64,000 nt of DNA from Dasypus novemcinctus (GCF_030445035.2 NC_080690.1:32266796-32330795), one strand, 5' to 3'. Positions 44,843-56,957 are shown, numbered from the stretch's first letter. The notes: a model not told the origin generated them from the sequence alone. Numbers and translations are program-made.

Positions 44843-46269
44843 TTACTTTATTTTTGTGTCTTTATTTGTTTTTTTAATATTACATTAAAAAAATATGTGG
44901 TCCCCATACAACCCCCAACCACCTCACCCCACTCCTCCCCCCATAACAACAATCTCCTCCATCATCATGAGACATTCATTGCATTTGGTGAATACATCTC
45001 TGAGCACCGCTGCACCTCATGGTCAATGGTCCACACCATAGCCCACATTCTCCCACAGTCCTCCCAGTGGGCCATGGGAGGACATACAGTGTCTGGTAAC
45101 TGTCCCTGCAGCACCAACCCAGGACAACTCCAACGCACAAAAATGCCCCCAATCACTATATTTTTAACTTTTTACTTGGAAATAATTTAAGTTTACAGGA
45201 AAAAAAGCAAAAACAGTTCAAAGAGCACTAAATATTATTATTAGAGAAGTTGTGAGTTTACAAAATAATCATGCACAACATACAGGATTTCAATATGTCA
45301 CTCACCAGCAACATCTTGCTGTGTTACAAATGATGAAAACACATCCTCAGGATAGTACTGCTAACTATAGACCATAGGTTACATTTGGTGTATGTTCCGC
45401 ATAAAACATCCTATTATTAACACCATGTATTAGTATTGTACATTTGTTATATAGTTCATGAGAGAACGTTCTCATGTTTGTACTGGTAACCAGTTTCCTT
45501 CATCCTCCATAAGGTTCACTGTGTTATACCGTATCATGCCTTGAACAGTCCATCCAAAGTGTACATTCAGTGGCTTTCCAGTTCATCACAGAGCTGTGAT
45601 ATCAATGCCTCAGTCAATTTTAGAATGTTTTCAATACTCCAAAAGGAAAAAGTCCCATACCATCTTATTCCCGCTAGGGTTGACCCTTATATTATCCTCT
45701 GGCTTTCTTTCTATTGACATTTATGTCCCTAGACTACCCCTTTCAGCCACAATCACATTTGCAAATCAGCAGTGTTATTTACAGTCATTGTATTGTGTTA
45801 CCATCAATTCTATCCATTTCCACACATTTGCAATCAACCTTATCAAAAATTCTACATACATTAAGAACTACCCCCCCCCACCCTTTCAACCCTCATTCTA
45901 TCTCCTAGTAACCTATACTCTATATTTTAACTCCATGAGTTTACTCATCATTATTTAGTTCATATTAGTGAGACCATTCAAAAGTTGTCCTTTTGTGTCT
46001 GGCTTATTTCACTTAACATAATGTCCTCATGGTTCACCCATGTTGTCATATATATCCTGACTTCATTTCTACTTACAGGTGAATAGTTTTGCAATATAGA
46101 TATATTCTACCACATTTTGTTTATTCATTCCTCAGTTTATTCCATTGATCAATATGGCTATCTTTATTCTAGTACCCTGCTGCTTTTACCACTGTGGCTA
46201 AGTAATAATGTTTTAAAGTCAGGAAATGAGAGTCTTCCAACTTCATTCTTCATTTTTAAGACATTTTAG

Positions 46270-46757
46270 GGGAAGGAGATGTGGCTCAAGCGATTGAGCT
46301 CCCTCCTACCACATGGGAGGTCCATGGTTCACTTCCCAGTGCCTCCTAAAGAAGACAGTGAACTGGCACGACGGGCAGGCACAGCAAGCTGACACAACAA
46401 GATGATGCAACAAGAGACACAGGAGGGAAAACATAATGAGAGACACAATAAAGCAGGGAGTAGAGTTCCTGGTGCCTCCTAAAGAGGTTGAGCAGGATGG
46501 CAAGCTGGCACACCAGGCAGGTGCAGCAAGCTGACATGACAAAGTGATGCAACAAGAGACACAAGAGGAAAAAGCACAAGAGACACAACAAAGCAGGGAA
46601 TGGATGTGGCTTGAGCAAATAGGTGCCTCCCTCCCACATCTGAGGTCCCAGGTTTGGTTCCTGGTACCTCCTAAAGAAACAAAGAAGATGAACAAACACA
46701 GTAAGCACAATGAGGGGGTAGGAGAGATAAATAAATAAGTCTTTTTTAAAGAAGATA
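46270..46757 (+). mobile_element. DAS-SINE with doubled middle unit
   Basis: Head at 46271 (GAAGGAGATGTGGCTCAAGC) and a second head at about 46600 (GAATGGATGTGGCTTGAGC). The unit CCTCCTAAAGA...GACACAACAAAGCAGGGA between them occurs twice. Duplication AAGACATTTTAGG (46257) and AAGACATTTTTGG (about 46758). Confidence 0.85.
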
Positions 46758-46884
46758 CTATTTAAAAAAGACATTTTTGGCTATTTAGGACCCTTTTACC
46801 CTCCAAATAAATTTGATAATTGACTTTTCCATTTATTTTAAAAAGGCTGTTGGAATTTTTATTGGGATTGTGTTCAACACATCT

Positions 46885-47300
46885 TTTTTTTTTTCTTAGA
46901 GATTTATTTTATTTATTTCTCTTCCCTTCCCCCAGGTTGTCTGCTTTATGTCCACTCGCTGTGTGTTCTTCTGTGTCTACTTGCACCCTTAGTGGCACCA
47001 GGAAACTGAGTCTCTTTTCTGTTATGTCATCTTGCTGCGTCAACTCTCTGTGTGTGCGGCACCACTCCTGGGTGGGCTGTGCTTTTGTTCATGCAGGGCA
47101 GCTCTCCTTGCAGGGCGCACTCCTTGTGCGTGGGGCACCCTCACGCAGGGGGGTCCCTGCATGGCATGGCATTCCTATGTGCAACAGCTCTGTGCATGGG
47201 CCAGCTCACTACACAGATCAGGGGGGGCCCTGGGTATCGAACCCTGGACCTTCCCACATGGTAGGCAGACGCTCTATCTGTTGAGCCACATCCGCTTCCC
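46885..47300 (-). mobile_element. DAS-SINE, full length
   Basis: Reverse strand, head at right (GAGCCACATCCGCTTCCC). Duplication TCAACACATCTT at about 46873 and 47300. Confidence 0.9.
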
Positions 47301-47799
47301 TCAACACATCTTAACAATATTTAGTCTTTCAATCCATGAACTCAGAATGTCCTTCCACTTATTTAGGTCTTTGTTTTCCTTTAGCAATGTTTTTTCGTTT
47401 TATGAACACAGATCCTTACATCCTTGGTTAAGTTTATTCCTAAATATTTTATCCTTTTAATCACTATTGTAAATGGAATTTTTTCCCTAACTACCTCTTC
47501 AGTTTGTTCATTACTATTGTGTAGAAACTGCTGAGTTTTGCACATTAATCTTGTATCCTGCCACTTTGCTGAACTTGTTGATTAGCTCAAATAGATTTGT
47601 TGTAGATTTTTTTGGACTTCTAGGTATAGGATCATATCATCTGTGAATAGCAAAAGTTTTACTTCTTTCTTTACTGTTTGGATGTCTTTTATTTCTTTTT
47701 CTTGCCTAATTGCTCTGGTTAAAACTTTTAACACAATATTGAACAACAGGAGTGACAGTGGACATCCTTGTATTGTTCCCAGGGATGAGGATTTTTCAC

Positions 47800-48000
47800 A
47801 CCATGATCATTCACTCATCCATTCAACAAATACTCATTAAGCACCTACTAGGTTACCAGGCATTGTCCTTTGCTGTGGAAAAACAGCAGTGAACAAAATG
47901 GGCAGAAACCCCTTACCTCTTCTACATGCCAGTGGAAAAGACAAACATATTTCTTACATATATATAAGAAAGTAGTATGTGCTCTCAAGAAAAATAAAGC
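47800..48000 (+). mobile_element. L2-type fragment
   Basis: CCATTCAACAAATACTCATTAAG, GCACCTACTAGG and CAGTGAACAAAATGGGCAG. Confidence 0.6.
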
Positions 48001-48059
48001 TGGGTAAGGGAATGGGTGGGGGTGGGGATCTGTTGTAAACGTCTCACATTAAAATGCCA

Positions 48060-48200
48060 CCCTGAGGTCCTGGATTTGTTTCCCCATGCCTCCTAAAAAT
48101 GAGCAGAGAATATGAACACACAGTGAGCAGACAGATGAGGGAGCCACCTCAGGGGGAGGGTGAAGGAAATAAATAAAAATAAATAAATATTTTTTAAAAA
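48060..48200 (+). mobile_element. 5'-truncated short DAS-SINE
   Basis: GAGGTCCTGGATTTGTTTCC, CCTCCTAAAAATGAGCAG, then AAATAAATAAATATT tail. Confidence 0.65.
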
Positions 48201-48210
48201 AGAATATGGA

Positions 48211-48637
48211 GGGAAGCGGACTTGGCCCAGTGGTTAGGGTGTCTGTCTACCACATGGGAGGTCTGCGGTTTAAACCCTGGGCCTCCTTGACCATTGTGGA
48301 GCTGGCCCATGTGCAGTGCTGATGCGCACAAGGAGTGCCGTGCCACGCAGTGGTGTCCCCGCGTAGGGGAGCCCCATGCTCAAGGACTGTGCCCCATAAG
48401 GAGAGCCATCCAGCGTGAAAGAAAGTGCAGCCTGCCCAGGAATGGCGCCTCACACACGGAGAACTGACACAACAAGATGACGCAACAAAGAGAAACACAG
48501 ATTCCCGTGCTGCTGACAACAGCAGAAGTGGACAAAGAAAGAACACGCAGCAAATAGAACAGAGAACAGACAACTGGGGCGGGGGGGGGGGGGGAAGGGG
48601 AGAGAAATAAATAAATAAATCTTAAAAAAGAAAAAGA
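48211..48637 (+). mobile_element. DAS-SINE, full length
   Basis: Typical head, body, G run at 48582-48593 and AAATAAATAAATAAATC tail. GAATATGGA on both sides. Confidence 0.9.
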
Positions 48638-48800
48638 GAATATGGAAATACATGGGAAAATACAACTACCATAATGTATAGACTATAGGTTTTTTAAAAT
48701 TGCAACCCTGGCTTCCTTTTGGGTTCAAATTTATATCCCTTTATTTTCAACCACAGACAGTTTTAAGTATCGCTGCAAGACAATATAATGATTAACTTTT

Positions 48801-49200
48801 TTTTCTTTTTAAGATTGATTTTATTTATTTCTCTCCCCTTCCCCCATTGTCTGCTCTCTGTGTCCATTCCCTGTGTGTTCTTCTGCATCTGCTTGCTTTA
48901 TCAGGCTGCACTGGGAATCTGCATCTCTTTTTTGTTGCATCTTCTTGCTGCATCAGCTCTCCATGTGTGCAGTGCCTCTCCTGGGCAGGCTTCACTTTTT
49001 TCATGCAGGGCAGCTCTCCTTGTGGGGTGCACACCTTGCACCCCTTAGTAGGGATGCCCCTGCATGGCACAGCACTCCTTGCATGCAGTAGCACTGTGCA
49101 TGGGCCAGCTCACCACACAGGTCAAATGGTCCTGGGGATCAAACCCTGGACCCTCCATATGGTAGATGGACGCTCTATCAGTTGAGTCATATCTGCTTCC
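48801..49200 (-). mobile_element. DAS-SINE, full length
   Basis: Reverse strand. Duplication ATGATTARCTTTT at about 48788 and 49200. Confidence 0.9.
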
Positions 49201-49688
49201 CATGATTAGCTTTTTAAAGGAAGGAGCAGTTAAATCCACTCGAATAGTCTGTTTCTTGAGTTTTCTTTCCTATGAAATGTTATGTTTAGGACTTCCTTTT
49301 CATTTTCTATTTCTCTCACTTTCCTTGTGTCTCTTTTCTTTTATTTCCTACCTTTCATTAGATTTTCTTTTGCTGGTTTGGAATTTATACATTGTATTGG
49401 TATTCTTCTGATTATTAGTATCTAATAAATATTATACTCCATACTTAGGTTTATATTCTCTCAATTTCTTAAGCTTGGAGTATCTATGTCTTTCATTTTT
49501 TTCAGTGCATAGAGTATTTTGATGAACAGAAGCTTTACATTTTAATGGTTAAACTTCTCAATCCTTTTCTCCATGGATTTGTGCTTTTAAAAGAAATCTT
49601 CCTTCCCAGGCTCATAAAAATGTTATTCTGTATCACCTAAAGGTTTGCTTTTCATATTTTGGTCTTCAGACTACTTGGAATTTATTTA

Positions 49689-50084
49689 GGGAAACAGATG
49701 TGGCTCAAGTGATTGGGCTCCTGTCTACCAAATAGGAGGTCTGGAGTTTGATTCCTGGAGCCTCCTGATACAGGCAGACTGGCCTGTGCAGCACACTGGC
49801 CTGACCGGAGAGCTGACCGTGTCGAGAGCTGGCCATGTGGAGGGCTGGCCCGTGTGGAGAGCTGGAGCGGCAAGATGACACAACAAAAAGAGACCCAGAG
49901 AAGAGACAATAAAAGACACAGCAGACCAGGGAGCTGAGGTGGCGCAAAAGATCAGGCCCCTCTCTCCCACTCCAGGAGGTCCCAGGATCAGTACCTGGTG
50001 CTGCCTAAAGGGAAGACAGGCAGATGCAGAAGAATACACAGTGAATGGACATAGAGAGCAGTGAGTGCAATGCTGGGGGGGTGA

Positions 50085-50131
<47 letters not shown>

Positions 50132-50144
50132 ATTTTTTTAAAAA
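49689..50144 (+). mobile_element. DAS-SINE, dimer type, with long AAAT tail
   Basis: Two tRNA-like units (about 49690 and 49930) joined by a GAGAGCTGGCC-repeat spacer. The tail has about twelve AAAT units. GAATTTATTTA flanks it (49678 and 50145). Confidence 0.88.
50085..50131. repeat. (AAAT)n microsatellite
   Basis: About twelve ATAA/AAAT units in the SINE tail. Confidence 0.95.
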
Positions 50145-50759
50145 GAATTTATTTAATGAACAAAATCCCACTTTTCCCCCCAAATGTATAGCCAATTTTC
50201 CCAGGTACTGATTATTGATAGTCCATCCTTTTCCTCTGACCTGAGAGGCTATTTCTGTCATTTATCAAGTTTCATTTTATTATATGTCTAGGTTTCTTTC
50301 TGGAATCTTTATCCCTTCCATTTCTTATCTGTCAATCCCTAAACCCATACTACCCTGTCTCATTTATTACTTACATTATACATCTTCATATCTGGTAAGA
50401 GTCCCTCCACATTATTCTACCTCAAAATTAACTTGGCTATTTTGGTTCTTTGCTTTTCCATATAAACTTTTGAATCAGCTTATCAATTTCTATTTTTAAA
50501 ATTCTGGAATTATCAAATTTTATTGAATTTGAGGAGTATAGACACCTTTGGGGTTTGGGATTTTACTATACACAGACAAGGTCTTTATCTTCCTTTAGTT
50601 AGGACAATGATTATCAATAAAACATTCTGCAGTGATGGAAATGTTCTTTATTTACACTGTCTAATACGGTAGCTACTAGCCTCATATGGTTATTGAACAC
50701 TTGATGTGTGGCTAGTGCAACCGAAGACCTGAAATTTTAATTTAATTTTCTTCAAAATT

Positions 50760-52690
50760 TTATTTTGAAATAATTTCACACAGGACAGTTACTACAGAGA
50801 ACTCCAATGTGCCTCTAACCTCCCAGACATCCAGATCCACCTTTTTTTTTCTTTATGAGAGAAATTTGTGGGTTTATAAACAATTATGCCTAAAATACAG
50901 GATTCCCATATACCTCCCCACCACCAACACCTTGCACTGGTGTGGAACATTATTACAATTGATGATAGCACATTAAAAATTCTTTTTGAAGTATATCACT
51001 CATACATAAAAATACATAAACAACAAGTGTACAGCAATAGTTGTGAACTAACAAAACAAACTTATCTAACATCATATAGGACTCTTGTACCTCACCCCAC
51101 CGCCAATACCTTGCATTATTGTTAAACATTTTTAACTAATGATTAAAGATCATTGTCTGGGAAACGGACTTTGGCCCAGTGGTTAGGGCGTCCGTCTACC
51201 ACATGGGAGGTCCGCGGTTCAAGCCCCGGGCCTCCTTGACCCGTGTGGAGCTGGCCATGCGCAGCGCTGATGCGCGCAAGGAGTGCCCTGCCACGCAGGG
51301 TGTCCCCCCAAGGAATGCGCCCATGAGGAAAGCCGCCCAGCGTGAAAAGAAAGAGCAGCCTGCCCAGGAATCGCGCCGCCCACACTTCCCGTGCCGCTGA
51401 CGACAACAGAAGCGGACAAAGAAACAAAGACGCAGCAAATAGACACCAAGAACAGACAACCAGGGGAGGGGAGGAAATTAAATAAATAAATAAATCTTTA
51501 AAAAAAAAAAAAGATCATTGTCAAAATATTACTACAAAGTATTTTTCCCCTAACCAATCCTATTATTATCTTTATATCATTTACATATGAACATACATAA
51601 ACAATAAATGTGTAGTAAAAGTTGTGAACTTACAAAGCAAACATGCGTAACATCATACAGGGGTCTCATACATCAACCCTCCACCAACACCTTGCATTGT
51701 TGTGAGACGTTTGTTACAAATTATGAAAGAATATTGTCAAAATCTTACTACTAATTATACTTATCTGATATTGGTGTATTTTCCCCCAACACAGCCTTAT
51801 TTTTTTAATATGTTTTTTATGACAGAAGTTGTAAGCTTATGAAACAATCATTTACATGTATAGAATTCCCAACCAACACCCCTCTATCAACACACCACAC
51901 CGCTGTGGAATATTTGTTACAAATAATATAATATCATCTGATTGTTACCACATCCATAGTGAACATTTGGCACACATTTTCCATACTGCCCCATTATCAA
52001 CACAGTACATCTTTGGCATAGATGCAAGAATATTATATAATTACTGCTAACCACAGTCCATAGGTTACTCCAGTTGTACCTTTCCCATGTTTCTCCACAT
52101 TCCCACCACCCTGCAATAGTGATGTAAATTTGCTCTAGTTAACAAAGGACATTCTTGCATCTGTACCATCAACCACAATTTTCATCCACTTCTTGGTTTA
52201 CGGTGCTATTCAGTTCCTAGATTATTCTCTATCATTCTGTCAATTGGCATTTACATACCTAGACTACCATTTTCAGTCACATCCTTGTTTATAAACTAGC
52301 TCTTACTATGTGTTGCCACCCACGCTATACATTTCCACACTTTTACAGTAAAGCTAATTAAAACCTCTACATACATTAAACATGATAACACATTTTTATA
52401 ATTGTACTATTAACTAAAGTCCATGGATTTAACCTAGGATTCACTGTGTAGTGTAGTTTCATGAATTTTTAAAACTGGTGCCATATATACAATCTAACTT
52501 TCCCCTTTTAATCACATTCAGATATATATTTCAGAGCTGTTAAAGATCCACCAATTGTGACATTTTACCATAATTGCCATATCCTTCTATCTATCCATCT
52601 CTCTATATATTTATAAATCCATTTTCTGAAAATTTGAGTGTAGTTAGTATCATCATGTTCCTTGAACACTTAATACTGCCATGTACATTT
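50760..52690 (-). mobile_element. L1 LINE 3' UTR with repeated units
   Basis: Reverse strand. Starts CAAAATTTTATTTTGAAATAA. The phrase CACCAACACCTTGCA-TTG occurs at about 50920, 51095 and 51685, each with similar flanks, showing tandem units inside the 3' UTR. A DAS-SINE lies at 51158-51509. Confidence 0.65.
51158..51509 (+). mobile_element. DAS-SINE, with internal deletion
   Basis: Near-perfect head and tail but a shorter body. Exact duplication AAAGATCATTGTC at 51145-51157 and 51510-51522. Likely one of the youngest copies here. Confidence 0.93.
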
Positions 52691-52747
52691 CCTAAAACAA
52701 GGATATTCACTTATTCATTTAACTTAATTTTTACTAATTTAATTTTT

Positions 52748-53134
52748 TAAAGATTTATTTTATTTATTTATCCTCCCTTTGCCACTTGTGCTCACTATCT
52801 GCTCTCTGGGTCCATTTGCTCCATGTTCTTCTGTGTCTGCTTGTATTCTCTTCTCATCTTCTCTTTAGAAGGCACCAGGAACTGATCCTGGGACCTTCTG
52901 ATGTGGGAGAGAGGCATTCACTCATTTGAGCTGCCTCAGCTCCTGGTTTATTGTGTCTCTCATTGTCTTTCCTGTCTCTCTTTTGTTGCATCATCTTGTT
53001 GCATCAGCTCTCTGCACAGGCCAGCTCACCATTGTGTGACCCAGTTTACCTTCCCCAGGAGGCCCTGGGAACCGAACCTGGGAGCTCCCATATGGTAGAG
53101 GGGAGTGCAATTGCTGGAGCCGTATCTACTTCCC
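52748..53134 (-). mobile_element. DAS-SINE, dimer type
   Basis: Reverse strand, two heads (about 52880 and 53070). CTAATTTAATTTT flanks it. Confidence 0.85.
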
Positions 53135-53192
53135 CTAATTTAAATTTAAACAGCCACATGTAGTTAGTGGCTATAATATAGGACAGCACAGA

Positions 53193-54546
53193 TTTAGGAG
53201 TTCTTAATGTCCTTCAATAAAATTCAGAATTTCAAGGTGTGATTTCTGTATTCTATGTTTCTACTTATTATCTAATCTTTGCAAATGTAAATGTATCTTC
53301 TTATGAATAGCAAATTTGCAGTATTCTTCTACTAATTCTAATTTTCTTGAGTTTTCTTAATTGACGAGTATACCTTTGGTAAATAATTAGTTTTTTTTTT
53401 TAAGAGTATTGTTTTATTTATTTATTTTCTTAAAGATTTATTTATTTATTTAATCCCCCGCCCCGGTTGTCTGTTCTCTGTGTCTATTTGCTGCGTCTTG
53501 TTTCTTTGTCCGCTTCTGTTGTCGTCAGCAGCTCGGGGAGTGTGGGCAGTGCCATTCCTGGGCAGGCTGCACTCTCTTTCGCGCTGGGCAGCTCTTCTTA
53601 CCGGTGCACTCCTTGCGCGTGGGGCTCCCCTACGCGGGGACACCCCTGCACGGCGCATCAGCACTGCGCATGGGCCAGCTCCACACGGGTCAAGGAGGCC
53701 CGGGGTTTGAACCGCGGACCTCCCATGTGGTAGACGGATGCCCTAACCACTGGGCCAAGTCCGTTTCCCAATAATTACAGTTTTGTTTTGTTTTTTTCTA
53801 ATTCTATATCTTTAATTTCTTTTTCTTATTGTATAGTACTGTCTAAGACCTCCAGTATAATGTTGAAAAATGTGGTAATAGTAATCAACTTGTGTCATTG
53901 ATTTTAACGGGAATGTATCTTAGCATTTCACCATGATATGTAATGTTCTCTGTGGATACATTTTATAAATATAAGGAAGTCATGTTCTATTTCAAAATTT
54001 TCAAGGGTTTTGATTAAAATCAGTGTTGAATTTCATGCGATGCTTTTAAAAAATCTATTGAGATGACCGTATGATTTTTTTTCTCCTTTAATTGGTTGAG
54101 GCAAATTAATATATTTTCTGACTTGGTAATTTTTTTTTTTAAATCACAAGGTTTTGTTTGTTAATGTACTATTTAGGATTTTTGCATCTATTTCAGAAAT
54201 GAAAATGGGCTCAGTTTTTCTTTCTAGTACTGTCCTTGCCTTTTTTGGTACCAAAGTTAAATTTTCCTCCTAAAAATTAGTAAATGTTTCTCCCTTTTTT
54301 ACTTTCTTTTTAACTTTCTGGAAGAGTTAGTAAAATATTGGTATTATATTTGAATGTAAAGCCTTAATTTGCCTGTAAAGCCACATGGATCTGGTGTGAT
54401 TTAATAGAAGAAACATTTAAGATATTGAATCAATTTACTTACTGGTTACAGAACTATTCAGGTTTTCCATTTCTTCTGGAACTATTTTTGGCATATTTCA
54501 TTTTTCTAATAATTGGTTATTTCATCTAAGCTTTCAAATTTATGGG
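53193..54546 (-). mobile_element. Old L1 LINE ORF2 region
   Basis: Reverse strand: TAATGTTGAAAAATGTGGTAA, TTCACCATGATATGTAATG and TGAATTTCATGCGATGC in L1 order. Continues after the LTR at 55170 (TATAGAACATTTCATAGTAT). A DAS-SINE splits it at 53393. Confidence 0.65.
53393..53768 (-). mobile_element. DAS-SINE, full length, low divergence
   Basis: Reverse strand. Head GGAAACGGACTTGGCCCAGT. AATAATTA-type duplication at 53383 and 53769. Its body resembles 4931-5322 and 51158-51509. Confidence 0.9.
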
Positions 54547-55169
54547 TGTATTAGTCAGCCAAAAGGGTGCTGATTCAAAATGTTAGAAATCTGTTGGATT
54601 TTATAAAGGCTATTTATTGGGGGTAGAAACTTACAATCACAGGCCACAAAGCACAAGTTACTTTCCTCACCAAAGTCTGTTGCCATGTGTTGGCACAAGG
54701 TGGTGGGTGATGTCTTAGAGAGTTCAGTCTTCCTCCAGTCTCATCTCTCTCCTGAGGCTCATTTCTCTCCAGGCTCAGCTGCTCTGCTCTCCCCACAAGA
54801 ACCGCTGTAAACTATCAGGTGAATGGCTTGTCTCTCTTCCCAGGACCTCTGCTGTGATTAATGGAACCTTCTCTCTTTCCTCATGTATCTGCTTCTCTGA
54901 GTGCTTACTTTCCAGGCTCCAGGATCAAAAACTCCAACTGTCTCCTCTGCTTGTCATTTTCTCTGTGTGTCCCTGCCAACCAAGAGGGCAGGGACTGCAT
55001 GTCCTACTGATGTGGCCCAGTCAAAACCCTAGCCATAATTTAAGCAAGTAAAAGTGAAACCTCTAAATTCAATACAACCTAAGGGTATCACTAGCCCAGA
55101 GGAACAGACCAGTTTACAAACATTATCAGTATTTCTTTTTAAATTCATCAATAATATCAAACTGCCACA
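54547..55169 (+). mobile_element. ERV-L-type solo LTR (fossil) with exact five-base duplication
   Basis: Starts TGTATTAGTCAGCC and ends CTGCCACA, flanked by ATGGG at 54542-54546 and 55170-55174. Five bases is the usual ERV-L target duplication. It sits inside an older reverse-strand L1. Confidence 0.88.
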
Positions 55170-55207
55170 ATGGGTATAGAACATTTCATAGTATTCTCAT
55201 GGCATTT

Positions 55208-55396
55208 TTTTTTTCTATCTGGTTGGGTCATCGTCTTTTTGGTGCATCATTTTGTTGTGCGGGGGCCTGCGCTTCTTCATGCAGGTCTGGAATGCGTTTT
55301 TACTTTTTTTTTTTCCCACCGGAGGTCCTAGGAATCAAACTTGGGTCCTCCATATGGTAAATGGGAGCTCAATGACTTGAGCCACAGCCACTTCCC
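55208..55396 (-). mobile_element. DAS-SINE, 3'-part shortened
   Basis: Reverse strand. Head at right (GAGCCACAGCCACTTCCC). CTCATGGCATTTTTT and CTCATAGCATTTTTT flank it. Confidence 0.8.
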
Positions 55397-55534
55397 TCAT
55401 AGCATTTTTTAAATTATTTTTTTAATCTGATATTATGAACATCTTCAATAGTATTGCTATTAAGAAGTCAATATAACTAATTTTTCTGCCATGATTTATT
55501 TTGCCTCCTAAACACTTTTAGAATTTTCCATTAA

Positions 55535-55725
55535 AAAAAAACCTTTTTATTTTGAAAAAATTTCAAACTTACGGGACAGTTGCAAAAATAATACAAAACA
55601 CATACAGAGAATTTCAACATATTCCTTTCTTCCCATAGTTTTTTATGTTATTAAATTTCACAATTATACAATTACACATCTGTATAAGTGTGTGATGGTG
55701 GGGATATTGGCATTCTGTGAGCCCA
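55535..55725 (-). mobile_element. L1 LINE 3' UTR
   Basis: TTTCAAACTTACGGGACAGTTGC and ATACAGAGAATTTCAACATA, reverse-strand L1M wording, similar to 50760 onwards. Confidence 0.6.
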
Positions 55726-55739
55726 CTCAACCTGAATTC

Positions 55740-55828
55740 TTTTTTTTTTAGGAGGTACCAGGGTTTGAACCTAGGACCTCAGACATGGGAAGCAGGAGCT
55801 CAACCACTGAGCTACACCCATTGCCTCA
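55740..55828 (-). mobile_element. Short tRNA-head SINE
   Basis: Reverse strand. Poly(T), then a head with GGTTTGAACCTAGGACCTC and GAGCTACACCCATTGCC. CAACCTGAATTCTT and CAACATGAATTCTT flank it. Confidence 0.82.
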
Positions 55829-56300
55829 ACATGAATTCTTACATTTTAGATTTTTTTTTTTTTTGGAGATTCTTGGTAATTATATCTTCAAATATTTCTA
55901 TTTCTCCTTTTATTTTTTCTTTTCTGAGACTTCTATCATATAACTACTGATGCTTTCATGTCTCTCTTCCACATTTCTTGTATGTGTATTTTTCATACTG
56001 ATGTCTGGTGGAAGAGTTCTTTGACCTGATGTTTCACCATTAATTCACTCTTTTATTACATTTATTATATTATTTAACCAATCTATTGAGTTCATCGCCC
56101 CAATCTCCAACTGGTACTTCTTTGTAAGTTCAAATTTTTGTTTTATATTTCCAGCATCTATCCCCACACACGCATACACACTTTCTACCAGATTGTTTTG
56201 TCAAGAGCAGGGTAGTACACAGAAGCAATTTAACTATTAACTAGCAGGAATAGAAGCCCAAGTCCATCCCCAATAGAAGTCTCATGTATCAGAGTTGAAA
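55829..56300. other. AT-rich intergenic, no gene seen
   Basis: T-rich sequence, possibly a worn reverse-strand LINE. No coding signal. Confidence 0.35.
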
Positions 56301-56425
56301 AAACTGAGACCAAGAGAAGGGAAGAAACTTACTCAAGTCCTAGAGTGAATCAGCAGCAGAACCAGAGTAGAACCAGGACTGTAAGTTCTAGTTCATAAAT
56401 CATTCCATACCATGCCATCTCAAAG
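56300..56425 (-). mobile_element. MIR SINE
   Basis: Reverse strand: AAACTGAGACCAAGAGAAGGG, then GAACCAGGACTGTAAGTTC. Confidence 0.55.
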
Positions 56426-56783
56426 CCAACTTAAACTAACTGGATATCCCTATGGAAAAAGAACAACAAATGAATCTTATCTCCTACCCCATATTGTACA
56501 CAGAAAATAATTCCAGATGGATTGTTGATTTAATTGTGAAAAGTTGAAGAATAAAGTTTCTAGAAGGTAACATGAGATTATAATTCATTACCCTGAGGTA
56601 GGCAAACATTTCTTAAACAGGACACAATAAGCACTAACTATTAAGGAAAAGATTGATAAATTGAATTATTGAAACTAAGAGCTTCTGTTCACCAAAAGAC
56701 ACCATTAAGAGAGTGAAAAGCCAAACCATAGAGTTGGAGAAGTTATTTGTAATTAATATAATTGACAAAGGATTTGTGTCCAG

Positions 56784-56784
56784 A

Positions 56785-56827
<43 letters not shown>
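56784..56827. repeat. (TA)n(GA)n microsatellite
   Basis: About nine TA units followed by about twelve GA units. Confidence 0.95.
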
Positions 56828-56957
56828 ACTATATTAAGTAAATACTTGATATAAACAAACCAGTAAGTAAAAAGCAAACAACCTAATAGAAAAATTAGAC
56901 AAAACACTTGACTAGGTCCCTGTCAAAAGAGCATATCCAAATGGTTAATAAATAGGG

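Larger units (their letters stand above)
44865..47790 (-). mobile_element. L1 LINE, 5'-truncated, with nested SINEs
   Basis: Reverse strand. The 3' UTR tail is at the left (TTAATATTACATTAAAAAAATATG). ORF2-derived sequence follows to the right, with the known phrases CTTACATCCTTGGTTAAGTT, TGTATCCTGCCACTTTGCTG and CTTGCCTAATTGCTCTGG (part of the reverse transcriptase region). Two DAS-SINEs interrupt it. It may join more than one L1 copy. Not coding. Confidence 0.75.
49201..50560 (-). mobile_element. Old L1 LINE ORF2 region, split by a SINE
   Basis: Reverse strand phrases TTTGTGCTTTTAAAAGAAATC, then TATAGCCAATTTTCCCAGG and GAATCAGCTTATCAATTTC follow the L1 order. 49689-50144 is a DAS insertion. 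Confidence 0.65.
50640..53192 (+). mobile_element. hAT-type DNA transposon, split by L1 and SINE
   Basis: Left end at about 50650-50750 (GTCTAATACGGTAGCTACTAG, then TGTGGCTAGTGCAACCGAAG) and right end at about 53140-53192 (CAGCCACATGTAGTTAGTGGC, TATAATATAGGACAGCAC) are inverted partners, as in non-autonomous hAT/Charlie-type elements. About 2.4 kb of younger L1 and SINE sequence lies between them. The family name is not certain. Confidence 0.55.
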
